This document shows, one piece after another, positions 1 to 8,161 of a DNA stretch of 39,311 nucleotides. Under the pieces are notes generated by a model that had not been told where the DNA came from, searched no databases, and saw only the letters and a list, made by a program, of their open reading frames with translations. The position numbers and the translations under genes are program-made. Every line of letters starts with the position of its first letter. Within the stretch, counting starts at the first letter, position 1. This DNA is from JACIWG01 sp049969935. GTDB lineage: Archaea > Thermoproteota > Nitrososphaeria > JACIWG01. The stretch is taken from positions 1 through 39,311 of the forward strand of contig JBMFNX010000012.1 of NCBI GenBank assembly GCA_049969935.1. Reading direction: 5' to 3'.

Positions 1-260
1 AAGAAAGGCTCTAAATTTTAGCAAATTCATCAGGTTCATTTAATATTCCAATATTCTGACCTACAATGCTCTGGCACAGATTCATCATTTAAATCTTATA
101 TGAATGTTTACAAAAAATTTTAGAGACTATTCTAAATATAAACAGTATATAACATTTATATTGATTTTAATGGTCTAGATTTCATGAAATAGTAAAAAAA
201 TTTTATGCTCATAATATGTTGTAAGTACGTTTGTGTCATAGTTTAAATTTATGTCAAAAA

Positions 261-269
261 TTTATTTAT
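261..269 (+). promoter_or_regulatory. TATA box of the GPN GTPase gene
   Basis: The sequence TTTATTTAT is centred near 265. An archaeal start site about 26 bp downstream would fall at roughly 291, on the GTG at 292 and just after the ATG at 286. This suggests a leaderless message. The rest of positions 1-285 is AT-rich and shows no gene. Confidence 0.45.
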
Positions 270-285
270 CCAAATTATCTTTTGT

Positions 286-1047
286 ATGCTTGTGGTATAT
301 AATATATTCTTTTTAGGAAATGCTGGATGCGGTAAGACTAGGCTAGCTTACACTTTCACCAAATGGCTTAGGGGTGATGGTTTCAGGGCTGTAGTCTGCA
401 ATCTTGACCCTGCAGCAGAATATTTTCCATACACTCCAGAGTTTGATATTAGGAGGTATGTTGATGCCAGGAAGCTTATGGTAAATGAGGGACTGGGACC
501 TAATGGTGCAATACTTTTAGCCACTGACATGATGTACAGGACATTTAAGGTATGGTTTAACGATATTCTAAAATATGATGTGGAATTCAGGGTTTTCGAT
601 ACGCCGGGGCAGCTTGAAATACTCCTTTACAGGGACTCGGCAGTGTCTCTTATAAGTAAGATTGGGGGTAGCGGGAAAAATGTCGGCGTATTTCTCGCTG
701 AAGCAAGGCTTGTTAGAAATCCTGTTTCCTTGGCGGTGCTTCTAATGCAGGCTAACATTACAAAGGTTAGACTTGACATGCCTTTGGTTCTTGCTGTAAG
801 CAAATCTGACCTTAGGTTGAGGAAAGACATTGGAAGGCTGCTTTCCGACTGCGAGTATCTAGAGAGCAGGATTGTTGAAGAGGGTGAAGGGGGTCAGAAG
901 AGTGCTGCTATACTACTTTGTAGGGCTTTGGCGCAGATGCCTTGGCGTCAGAGACTTGTCAAGGTTTCTTCTTTAAAGAAAAGTGGTTTTAGAAGCCTTT
1001 ATGAGATTATAAATGAGGCTATGTGTGTTTGTGGAGATTTAACATGA
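286..1047 (+). CDS. GPN-loop GTPase
   Basis: Small GTPase of the GPN family, the archaeal/eukaryotic group whose eukaryotic members help assemble and import RNA polymerase II. Visible motifs are a P-loop GNAGCGKT (residues 11-18), the diagnostic Gly-Pro-Asn insertion in LGPNGA (71-73), the G3 motif DTPGQ (104-108) and an SKSD G4-like motif near 170. The length of 253 residues is normal. ATG 286 and GTG 292 are both possible starts; the TATA spacing slightly favours 292, giving MVYNIFFLGNAG. The gene ends exactly where the convergent hydrolase gene ends (1047/1048). The family call is firm; the archaeal role is inferred from eukaryotic relatives. Confidence 0.9.
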   Translation: MLVVYNIFFLGNAGCGKTRLAYTFTKWLRGDGFRAVVCNLDPAAEYFPYTPEFDIRRYVDARKLMVNEGLGPNGAILLATDMMYRTFKVWFNDILKYDVEFRVFDTPGQLEILLYRDSAVSLISKIGGSGKNVGVFLAEARLVRNPVSLAVLLMQANITKVRLDMPLVLAVSKSDLRLRKDIGRLLSDCEYLESRIVEEGEGGQKSAAILLCRALAQMPWRQRLVKVSSLKKSGFRSLYEIINEAMCVCGDLT

Positions 1048-1830
1048 TTATTGTTTGAATGTTTTTTGGAAAAATTCGAGACTACGATTTATTGCCTGCC
1101 ACTGCCATTCCCATTTATTAAATGTGTGGTCAGAGCCTTCTATGAAACATTTTTCTTTTGGATCTAATGCGTTTTGGTAAAGTTTTTCAGCATGCGCTAA
1201 CGGTACCAGCGTATCCTTTGTTCCATGTACTATAAGGATTGGCCTTGGAGAAATTTTTGGAACACTCTTTATAACATTATGCTTTAGTGCATCCAATAGG
1301 AATTTTCTTCCTATCCTGTCTCCTGAAGGCAAGTCTATATATGATTTTAGGAGTAGCCTGTTTAAGCTTACTTCTCCAAACATGCTTTTTATGCTTGACT
1401 CCATTTCTTTCAAGTCTCCGGGACTACTCCAGGTGCACACGGCCTTTATCCTATTATCTTCTGCTGCCGTCAATATTGATATTACACCACCTAAACTTAA
1501 TCCTACAACACCCAATTTCTCTTTAAGGACCTCGTTTCTGTTGTAGAGGAAGTTTAATGCATTACCTAAGTCTTTAACCTCATCTGAAATTGTTATTGAA
1601 TCGTAGGAGCCTTCGCTTTCACCACATCCTCTAAAGTCGAACCTTAATACAGTGAAACCATTTCTACAAAATTCTCTCGCAGCATAGACAAAGAGGCGGT
1701 GTGCTTCAATCCTGTTTCCCGTGAAACCGTGGCAGAATATTATTGTCGGAGCTGGAACTTTATCTGGTACGTGGAGAACGCCAGCCATTTTTTCTCCTTC
1801 ACTAAGAAAATTTACATAAATTTCTTCCAT
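1048..1830 (-). CDS. Alpha/beta hydrolase (esterase/acyl-peptidase type)
   Basis: Soluble 260-residue serine hydrolase. The oxyanion-hole motif HGFTGN lies at 34-39, the nucleophile elbow GLSLGG puts the catalytic serine at 112, the acid is D206 in GTKDTLVP, and the histidine is H235 in GSDHTF. The triad is therefore complete. The substrate cannot be read; relatives include carboxylesterases, lipases and dipeptidyl-peptidase-like proteins. A reverse-strand TATA-like TTTTTATC at 1853-1860 sits about 26 bp before the ATG, so the transcript is probably leaderless. It is divergent from the glycosyltransferase gene, with a 75-bp shared promoter region. Confidence 0.85.
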   Translation of the reverse strand: MEEIYVNFLSEGEKMAGVLHVPDKVPAPTIIFCHGFTGNRIEAHRLFVYAAREFCRNGFTVLRFDFRGCGESEGSYDSITISDEVKDLGNALNFLYNRNEVLKEKLGVVGLSLGGVISILTAAEDNRIKAVCTWSSPGDLKEMESSIKSMFGEVSLNRLLLKSYIDLPSGDRIGRKFLLDALKHNVIKSVPKISPRPILIVHGTKDTLVPLAHAEKLYQNALDPKEKCFIEGSDHTFNKWEWQWQAINRSLEFFQKTFKQ

Positions 1831-1905
1831 AAGTGAATCTTCTTTTAGGGAAGATAAAAAGCTTTTTGCAAACCTTTAATACACCATTTTTTAAAAATAT
1901 GGCTT
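1831..1905. promoter_or_regulatory. Divergent promoter pair
   Basis: Two back-to-back archaeal promoters. A reverse TATA-like box at 1853-1860 is about 26 bp from the hydrolase ATG (1830), and a forward box CTTTAATAC at 1874-1882 is about 28 bp from the glycosyltransferase ATG (1906). Both spacings predict leaderless mRNAs, and no Shine-Dalgarno is seen for either gene. Confidence 0.5.
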
Positions 1906-3027
1906 ATGAAGGTCGCATTCCTTAGAAGTTTTACCCTAAGGAAAGGAGATTCTATGGCAACCGACATGATAGGATATGGTGCTACGGTACCAGATGCAAT
2001 TGTAGAGGAAATGCGGAATAAGGATATTGAAGTTATAGACGTTATCCCCCAAGTTGAGGAATCGACTCCAACAGTTTCTAAGCTCCAATGGATATATGAA
2101 GGCTATAAAAGATTAATTGACATCATTTTAGAAGATAATGTTGACTACATTTTCGTATTCCATATCTTCCACCATTTCCCAAGCGAGATAAGGAGAATGT
2201 TATGTGATTTAAAAAGTAGGGTTAAGTTATGCGGTTACACTCACGGAAGCCACTGGAATCCTACAGACGTTTTCAGGTTCATAAACTATCCTGGCATGGA
2301 AATTACAGATTTAGCCAACCTTTATGTTATGGACATGATATTTCAGGTTTCAGAATATGCTGTCAAGGTCATGGATGAAGAGATAAGAAAGTTTAACGAG
2401 AATGTTGCATGCAAGCTTTTTGAAAAGTACAGGGTTGTTGGATTACCTATTAATGCAAAACTTATAGACAGCTTTAAAACTGATAAAAAATTTGAGAAAC
2501 TGACAATTGTTTTCAATCATAACCTTATTTCAAGCAAGAATCCCATAATGTTTGTCAGGGTTATGGAAAGACTGCTAAAAAAGTATGACATCCAAATAAT
2601 TTTCACAAGAAGCATATGTGATGATATACACATTGATTATATGCTAAAAGAGTTTAAGAAAAAGCATCCTGATAGAGTATTTTTTATAGAAAAGCCTGGT
2701 GCAGACCCATATTATCCTACATTATGGAAATCACATATTCAAGTTTCCACTGCCACACATGAAACTTTCGGAGTTGCTACGGTAGAGGCAATGTATACAG
2801 GAAACTGCTGCATACTACCAAACCACTGTAGCTACCCAGAAATTACTGAAAACTATCAAGAATGCTTATACGAGTATAATGAAGAAGAACTTTACAGGAA
2901 ACTGGCTTACGTGATAGAAGATGAGGGAGCTAGAAAGAGGATAGGATTAGAATTGAGTAGAAGGGCTAGAAAATATGTTCCAGAAGCTGTTGTCACAAAA
3001 ATAATTAATTTTATGAAAAATTTTTAG
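1906..3027 (+). CDS. GT-B glycosyltransferase, GT4-like (GTDC1/QTMAN-resembling)
   Basis: A 373-residue group-1 glycosyltransferase. The C-terminal half has the GT4 donor-site signature: STATHETFGVATVEAMYTG (near 283-301) followed by PNHCSYPEI. A strand reading IVFNHNLISSKNP near 201 resembles the FNHRWE..KNP segment that I recall from GTDC1 and queuosine-tRNA mannosyltransferases. The N-terminal part is less typical. No membrane segments or signal peptide are visible. A bound sugar nucleotide and a nucleoside, glycan or lipid acceptor are plausible; the acceptor is not determined. No Q-pathway gene is next to it, so a tRNA role is only a suggestion. Confidence 0.7.
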   Translation: MKVAFLRSFTLRKGDSMATDMIGYGATVPDAIVEEMRNKDIEVIDVIPQVEESTPTVSKLQWIYEGYKRLIDIILEDNVDYIFVFHIFHHFPSEIRRMLCDLKSRVKLCGYTHGSHWNPTDVFRFINYPGMEITDLANLYVMDMIFQVSEYAVKVMDEEIRKFNENVACKLFEKYRVVGLPINAKLIDSFKTDKKFEKLTIVFNHNLISSKNPIMFVRVMERLLKKYDIQIIFTRSICDDIHIDYMLKEFKKKHPDRVFFIEKPGADPYYPTLWKSHIQVSTATHETFGVATVEAMYTGNCCILPNHCSYPEITENYQECLYEYNEEELYRKLAYVIEDEGARKRIGLELSRRARKYVPEAVVTKIINFMKNF

Positions 3028-3099
3028 AAAAAATGTGGTTCAAAATTTTATAATAATATTTAAATATATCCCTTTTTAATTTACTTAACAGTTGATAAT

Positions 3100-3732
3100 A
3101 TGAATGTTGATAAAATTTATCAACTTGCAATGGAATTCAAACCTTTTGAAGTCCAAAAAGAGATAAAAAGGCTTCTCTCTGAAGGTGTTGAACCTGAAAA
3201 GATTTTGGATCAACTTCGTAGGGCAATGATGGACGCTTGCGAAAGATACGGTAAAGAGTTTGCTTTACCTCAACTTTCTGCTATCATGGCAGCATTTACT
3301 ATGGGATATGATATTCTAAAAGACAGGGTAGAATATAAAGAGAAGGGTAGAATTCTTATGGGAACACTTGGGTCAATGCACTATATTGGAAAGGATATTA
3401 TTAAAGTTCTCTATATGGCTGACGGGTTCAAGGTTATAGATTTGGGTGAAAATTTGATGGCAGAAAATTTTATACAAGGCATTATAGAATATAAACCTCA
3501 TTTGGTAGGTATCTCGATGTTTTTAACTAACGCCATATATGAACTTAGCAAGATTATAGAGTTTCTGGAAAAGGAGGGGTTAAGGGACAGGGTTAAGGTT
3601 ATTGTTGGAGGAGTTCAGGGTAACAGATATATTGCAGAAAAGTATCGTTTAGACGGCTGGGGTCATGATCCGAAAACGGCTCTAGAACTTGCAAACAGGC
3701 TTGTTTTGGAGGTGCGTTCTAAATATGGTTGA
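3100..3732 (+). CDS. Corrinoid (B12-binding) methyl carrier protein
   Basis: A 210-residue carrier of the MtaC/MtbC/MttC type: a helical cap domain (about 1-85) followed by a Rossmann cobalamin domain. It would shuttle a methyl group on cobalamin between a substrate methyltransferase and a second acceptor. In the usual DxHxxG cobalamin motif this protein reads SMHYIG (92-97): the axial His94 and Gly97 are kept but Asp is Ser. The later SMFLTN serine strand and the VGGVQG loop are present. A TATA-like TTTAAATATA lies at 3059-3068. It overlaps the next gene by 8 bp, which supports a shared function with the UroD-type methyltransferase. Confidence 0.85.
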   Translation: MNVDKIYQLAMEFKPFEVQKEIKRLLSEGVEPEKILDQLRRAMMDACERYGKEFALPQLSAIMAAFTMGYDILKDRVEYKEKGRILMGTLGSMHYIGKDIIKVLYMADGFKVIDLGENLMAENFIQGIIEYKPHLVGISMFLTNAIYELSKIIEFLEKEGLRDRVKVIVGGVQGNRYIAEKYRLDGWGHDPKTALELANRLVLEVRSKYG

Positions 3733-4843
3733 AATGACTGGTCTAGAGAGAGCTTTAACCTATTTGCGGGGTGAAAAGCCTGACAAGATGCCAATATGGT
3801 TAGAGTCAGTTTACTTGGCTTGGCAATATTCTGGCACAAGAAGCTTGAAAGAATATATCTATGACCCTAAAGCGATAGCTCTCGGACACATTAGGGTTGC
3901 TGAAAAATTTAGGGTTGATATTACTGGCGTTAACACGGACCAGTGGGTTATGTACGAAATATTGGGTGCAGAAGTTGAAATATTGGATCATGTGGTTCAA
4001 GCGAAGATACCTCCCTGGAGATATAGGCCTGACAGAAGCGTTTACGACAGGTTTTTCGAGAAGGTTGAAAAAATTGAAAAGAATTTGAATGAGTTTGATC
4101 CTAGAAAGTGTAGGAGGGCTAAAGCGTTATTTGATGCTTGGAATATTGTGGCAGAAAAGATTGGTAAAAAGGTTCTATTAAGGCAAGGTATTCTAGGGCC
4201 TGCTGCAACCTTGGCTTTAACAATCGGAATGACTGAGGCTATGAGAGATGTCATGATATTTCCAGACCTTCTGGGAACGCTTACTAAAATGGTCAGAGGA
4301 CCTTTAATGGAATGGACTGTAGATGTAGCCTATAAGATGGTTGAGGCAGTAAACTTTACAAACTTTTGCATGGGATTCAGTGGCTACGATAGGTCTCTTT
4401 TGAACCCTGAGCTTAGGGAATGGCTTGCCCAGATTGACTTAGAATACTTGAATAGGGTTAGAGAGAGGATAGGAAAGGATGTTCCAATAACTACACACGT
4501 ATGCAGTTGGGACCCTGACTTAGACTTTATTTATGAAAGATTCGGTAAACCTAAGCTTATTAATGAGCTGCAGTTCTATGCACCAGGTTCAACCTATCCT
4601 CTTGAAAAGGCTGTTGAAAATTTTGGTGACAAGATTCCATTGTGTGCTGGAATAGACCATCTTGGGCCACTGTTTACTGGAACACCAGAAGATGTTGAGG
4701 CGATGGTTAAACGTTCTATAGAGTTAGGTAGGAAGTGTATAAGTTTCGCTTTAGGGCCAGGATGTGGATTAAGCCCAAACACTCCTGAAGAAAACCTTCT
4801 AAAAATTGCTGAAGTTCGTGACAGGTATGGAAGATATAGGTGA
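3725..4843 (+). CDS. UroD-family corrinoid methyltransferase (MtaA/MtbA/CmuA-like)
   Basis: A 372-residue uroporphyrinogen-decarboxylase-fold protein. The zinc thiol-activating pattern HxC...C is visible as THVCSWD (H258, C260) and GPGCGLSP (C347), as in MtaA and MtbA, which move methyl groups between a corrinoid protein and a thiol such as coenzyme M. I chose ATG 3725 because GGAGGTG lies at 3708-3714 and the protein then begins MVEMTGLERAL; a longer TTG start at 3689 would add 12 unrelated residues. Its translational overlap with the corrinoid gene suggests that carrier is its partner. The final methyl acceptor (coenzyme M, tetrahydrofolate or tetrahydromethanopterin) cannot be read. Confidence 0.82.
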   Translation: MVEMTGLERALTYLRGEKPDKMPIWLESVYLAWQYSGTRSLKEYIYDPKAIALGHIRVAEKFRVDITGVNTDQWVMYEILGAEVEILDHVVQAKIPPWRYRPDRSVYDRFFEKVEKIEKNLNEFDPRKCRRAKALFDAWNIVAEKIGKKVLLRQGILGPAATLALTIGMTEAMRDVMIFPDLLGTLTKMVRGPLMEWTVDVAYKMVEAVNFTNFCMGFSGYDRSLLNPELREWLAQIDLEYLNRVRERIGKDVPITTHVCSWDPDLDFIYERFGKPKLINELQFYAPGSTYPLEKAVENFGDKIPLCAGIDHLGPLFTGTPEDVEAMVKRSIELGRKCISFALGPGCGLSPNTPEENLLKIAEVRDRYGRYR

Positions 4844-4864
4844 ATGTTTTTAGGTTGAACGCTT

Positions 4865-6217
4865 TTGCCTTTAATTGGCAGATTTGATGGAAGAAAGGGG
4901 AAGGCTTTCTATAGCCTCGGCGCCTTCGGTGAATCTCTAATATTCGCCATTATTGCAACATATCTAACATACTTTTATGTTGAAGTTGTAAAACTTGACG
5001 GTGTTTTAGTTGGCATGGGGTACATGGCAGCCTATGGCATATGGAATTCCATAAACGATATGATTGCAGGATACCTTTCAGACAGGACTAGAAGTAGGTG
5101 GGGTCGAAGGATACCCTACGTACTTTTCTTTTCACCTCTAATGATACTATTATTTGTACTAGTATGGGCGCCTCCACTTGGAGGACAACCATTATCGAAT
5201 CCAACAAATTTATACATATTTGGATATTTTATATTAGTTGTATTTATTTTCGAGTTTATTTACACTTTAGTTGACGTCGGATGGAATACACTTTTTCCAG
5301 AAATGTACACTAGTTTAAGTGAAAGGAGTGAGGTTGCAGTCTATAGGCAGGTTTTTGCAACAGTAGGGATAATAGTAACCCTTATTCTCACACCACAGAT
5401 TATAACACAGTTTACTGAAAATTTTGGAGAATTTCAGGGGTGGATGTTTGTCGGATTAACAGTCGGATTCATGGGAGGATTCCCTTTTCTTCTTTCACTT
5501 TTTGGCAGTAGGGAGAAGGGAGAGTGTACAAGTAAAGGGTCGTTACCGCTCAAGGAAACATTTGTTGTAACTTTCAAGAATAAATCGTTTATTACTGCAG
5601 CGTTTCTTATTCTGACTACAAGCTGGATTTGGAGCGTATTGGAGGCTATGACACCATTTATTGTCAAACATTTTCTCGGCGGAGGCATTGGTGATATAAC
5701 GATAGTGGGTGCACCTATGATAATATTTCCAGTACTTTTTTATCCTGTTTGGAGAAAGGCTTGTGTTAGGTTTGGGTCAAGAATCACACTAGCTACATCA
5801 ACTATTTTGATGGCGTCTGGTTTGCTTCTTCTCACACTTTGGGCTGATTCTATTACTGAAGCTGTAGTTTTAACATCCTTTTTTGGAGCTGTAAATGGTG
5901 GTGTTCAGCTTTCTAGAGAGCTTTTGATACCGGAAGTTATTGACGAGGATGTTTTAAAAACTGGTTTTAGGAGGGAGGGAATATATTATGGAGCACGTAC
6001 ATTTGTGGACAGGTTTGCACTCGCGCTTACTGGAATAAGTACAGCATTTATCTTTGGATTAAGCGGATATGTGGCTGGAGAAGTGCAGTCTAGTGGGGTT
6101 GTCTTGAATATGCGTTTGGGCATGGCAATAGTTATTGTTATCGCTTTAGCTACATTCATTGTTGCTGCAAAATATTATCCTCTAGGTAGGAGGGAAAAAA
6201 AGATATATAGTTTATAG
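4865..6217 (+). CDS. GPH-family (MelB-like) MFS symporter
   Basis: A 450-residue integral membrane transporter with about 12 hydrophobic segments. The loop DRTRSRWGRRIPYV (about 76-89) is the hallmark DxTxxxWGrrrP motif of glycoside-pentoside-hexuronide:cation symporters. TTG 4865 is chosen as start, with AGGTTGA at 4850-4856 as ribosome-binding site; the protein then starts MPLIGRFDGRKGKAFYSLGAFGE, typical of the family. It lies 21 bp after the methyltransferase gene, so it probably imports the compound used by the corrinoid system, perhaps a methylated or methoxylated organic molecule. That substrate is inferred from position only. Confidence 0.87.
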   Translation: MPLIGRFDGRKGKAFYSLGAFGESLIFAIIATYLTYFYVEVVKLDGVLVGMGYMAAYGIWNSINDMIAGYLSDRTRSRWGRRIPYVLFFSPLMILLFVLVWAPPLGGQPLSNPTNLYIFGYFILVVFIFEFIYTLVDVGWNTLFPEMYTSLSERSEVAVYRQVFATVGIIVTLILTPQIITQFTENFGEFQGWMFVGLTVGFMGGFPFLLSLFGSREKGECTSKGSLPLKETFVVTFKNKSFITAAFLILTTSWIWSVLEAMTPFIVKHFLGGGIGDITIVGAPMIIFPVLFYPVWRKACVRFGSRITLATSTILMASGLLLLTLWADSITEAVVLTSFFGAVNGGVQLSRELLIPEVIDEDVLKTGFRREGIYYGARTFVDRFALALTGISTAFIFGLSGYVAGEVQSSGVVLNMRLGMAIVIVIALATFIVAAKYYPLGRREKKIYSL

Positions 6218-6236
6218 AGAGCATATTATGCTTTAA

Positions 6237-7607
6237 TCAGCCTACTATAGTGTTTGGATTAAGTATATTGTTTGGATCAAAAAGTTTCTTGATTCCAGAT
6301 AGTAGTTCAATAACCTTTGGATCAACAAACTTGTAAAATTCTTTCACCCTCGCCTTGCCTATCCCATGTTCTCCAGTGATAACACCACCCAGACTAAGTG
6401 TCGCTTCATAGATTTCGTTCCTAATCTTTTCACATTTTTCTAAATCCTTTCTCAAAATATGTGGGTGAACGTTCCCGTCTCCAGCGTGACCGTATGCAGG
6501 TATCTCTGTATTATATTTAGAGGCTATCCTGTCAAGTTCGTCAGCAAGCTTACCCATCTGTGCAGGTGGAACAGTTACATCGAGGACGTCTGATGAAAGT
6601 GGTTTTAGTGCTGCGAGGACATTTTTTCTAATCTTCCAAACCCTATTTTCTTCGCTTCCCTCAGCAATCCTTGGCTCGAGACTATTATGTTCCATGCAAA
6701 ATTCGCTTGCCTTTTCTGCTTCACTGAAGACTACATCTTTTTTGCCCGCCAACTGTATTAGTAGAAGCACTGGCCCAGGTATGTCAGTGTACCATGTTTC
6801 ACCCAAATCTTTTGCAGAAATGTCCATGCACTTGTTTTCCACATATTCTAGGGAAAGGGGTTCTATTCCACTTGACAGTATTGGTGCTACTGCACTGAAG
6901 GCGTCATGTCTGTTGTTGAATGGTACAAGAAGTGTTAGCTGATATTCTGGTTTTGGCAAAAGCTTTACTGTAGTCTTTGTAACTATACCCAATATCCCGC
7001 CGCTTCCAACAATCAACTGTATTAGGCTTGAGGTCACATTATCTTTGATAAGTTTGCCACCTAAGTTCAGTATTTCACCAGTTGGCAGGACAACCTCTAA
7101 ACCTTTAACATGATGACGCATGACACCATGCTTTACAGCTCTCGCGCCACCCGAATTGTTTACAGTTATTGCACCCATAGAGGCCTGCTCGTTTGCCGGA
7201 TGTGGAGGGAATATGAATCCTGCTGCAGTAACAGTATTACCAAACTCTTCTAGGGTGACTCCAGGCTCAACAGTTGCCATCATATTATCCTTGTCAATTT
7301 CAACATTCTTCATACGCTCAAGAGATATTATTATACCATCTTTTGTTGGAACAGCTGCTGCAACAACTCCAGTACCGCCGCCTCTAGGGTAAACTGGAAT
7401 TTTTTTCTCGTTCGCCAGCCTAATTATCTTTGAAATCTGTTCAGCGTTAATGGGCTTTACAACTATACAGTTTGTTGAAGGCTTTATGGATGTTGCAACA
7501 AATGTTTCATCATAAAGGTATGGTTCTATCTGCTCCCTTTTTGTCAGAACAAAATCTTTTCCAACAATATTTTCAAGTTCTAAGGCCAAATTATCATGTA
7601 AGCTCAT
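6237..7607 (-). CDS. FAD-linked 2-hydroxyacid dehydrogenase (GlcD/LdhD-like)
   Basis: A 456-residue VAO/PCMH-fold flavoprotein. The FAD-binding domain carries YPRGGGTGVVAAAVP (about 75-89) and PANEQASMGAITVNN (about 137-151). The C-terminal FAD-oxidase domain has GHAGDGNVHPH (about 376) and GEHGIGKARV (about 417), the usual glycolate or D-lactate dehydrogenase motifs. No Fe-S domain is fused. The expected reaction is oxidation of glycolate, D-lactate or D-2-hydroxyglutarate; the acceptor is unknown. It converges on the symporter gene 19 bp away. A reverse TATA-like CTTTATCTTT at 7636-7645 is about 33 bp from the ATG and no Shine-Dalgarno is seen. Confidence 0.87.
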   Translation of the reverse strand: MSLHDNLALELENIVGKDFVLTKREQIEPYLYDETFVATSIKPSTNCIVVKPINAEQISKIIRLANEKKIPVYPRGGGTGVVAAAVPTKDGIIISLERMKNVEIDKDNMMATVEPGVTLEEFGNTVTAAGFIFPPHPANEQASMGAITVNNSGGARAVKHGVMRHHVKGLEVVLPTGEILNLGGKLIKDNVTSSLIQLIVGSGGILGIVTKTTVKLLPKPEYQLTLLVPFNNRHDAFSAVAPILSSGIEPLSLEYVENKCMDISAKDLGETWYTDIPGPVLLLIQLAGKKDVVFSEAEKASEFCMEHNSLEPRIAEGSEENRVWKIRKNVLAALKPLSSDVLDVTVPPAQMGKLADELDRIASKYNTEIPAYGHAGDGNVHPHILRKDLEKCEKIRNEIYEATLSLGGVITGEHGIGKARVKEFYKFVDPKVIELLSGIKKLFDPNNILNPNTIVG

Positions 7608-7732
7608 GGTTCTCGGAGATGGTTTAGTGTTCTGTAAAGATAAAGTTTTTTGTTTCTAAGAAAATAGAATGTAATGATATAATTTTATTTGCATCTATAA
7701 AATTTATAAGATGGTTTTATAGGATTAAAAAG

Positions 7733-7905
7733 TTGGATGGTAGAAGAAGATGTTATCTTCTCCCACTAATTTTGATGGCGCTAGCTCTTGCTTTATATTC
7801 TATTGCAAAATATTTTAATGGGGTCAAGCATTTGCACTTTTTATCTGGTTCACTGTTATAATTTGTTCTTATGCAATCATTTTTTGGGTTAAAGTGCTGT
7901 GTTGA
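7733..7905 (+). pseudogene. Small two-helix membrane protein with a -1 frame break
   Basis: From TTG 7733 the frame reads a basic start and one hydrophobic helix (YLLPLILMALALALYSIAKY), then stops at 7859-7861. Moving back one base at the GGGG run (7820-7823) continues into a second hydrophobic stretch (FALFIWFTVIICSYAIIFWV) that ends at TGA 7903-7905. Joined, this is a two-helix protein of about 57 residues. A TATA-like CTATAAAATTTATA precedes it around 7696-7709. Likely explanations are loss of one G, a sequencing error in the run, or programmed slippage. I do not recognise the family. Confidence 0.4.
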
Positions 7906-7975
7906 ACAACTGCTTATTTCACATCCTTATCTAACAGCTTATTTATATGAAAGAGCCTAGCCATTCAACACAGCA
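7895..7975. repeat. 12-bp perfect inverted repeat with 57-nt spacer
   Basis: TGCTGTGTTGAA at 7895-7906 is the exact reverse complement of TTCAACACAGCA at 7964-7975. The left arm covers the end of the broken membrane-protein frame. It could fold into a long stem in RNA, or be the scar or end of a small element. The spacer also contains two copies of a GCTTATTT sequence. Confidence 0.55.
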
Positions 7976-8123
7976 GGTTAAAGGGAATATTTTTAAATCA
8001 AAAGATATTTGACCTTTATACTTTCAATACAATTAGGTGGTGAAATATTATTAAACATGATGCTTTGAATAAGACTATCATTACTTTATAATGAATAGCC
8101 TCTAATGTGAGTTGAAAATAATC

Positions 8124-8134
8124 TTTATAAGATA
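8124..8134 (+). promoter_or_regulatory. TATA box of the acidic microprotein
   Basis: CTTTATAAGATA-type box centred near 8127, 35 bp before the ATG at 8162. A start site 26 bp downstream would leave a leader of about 9 nt, which supports expression of the microprotein. Confidence 0.4.
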
Positions 8135-8161
8135 CCTTTTTGAAGACCCTCTCCGAAGATT

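Larger units (their letters stand above)
7608..8161. other. Intergenic stretch between GlcD-like gene and acidic microprotein
   Basis: This 550-bp stretch holds the GlcD-like promoter, a small broken membrane-protein gene (7733-7905), a 12-bp inverted repeat (7895-7975) and the promoter of the acidic microprotein (TTTATAA at 8124-8130). No other credible gene is seen. Confidence 0.6.
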
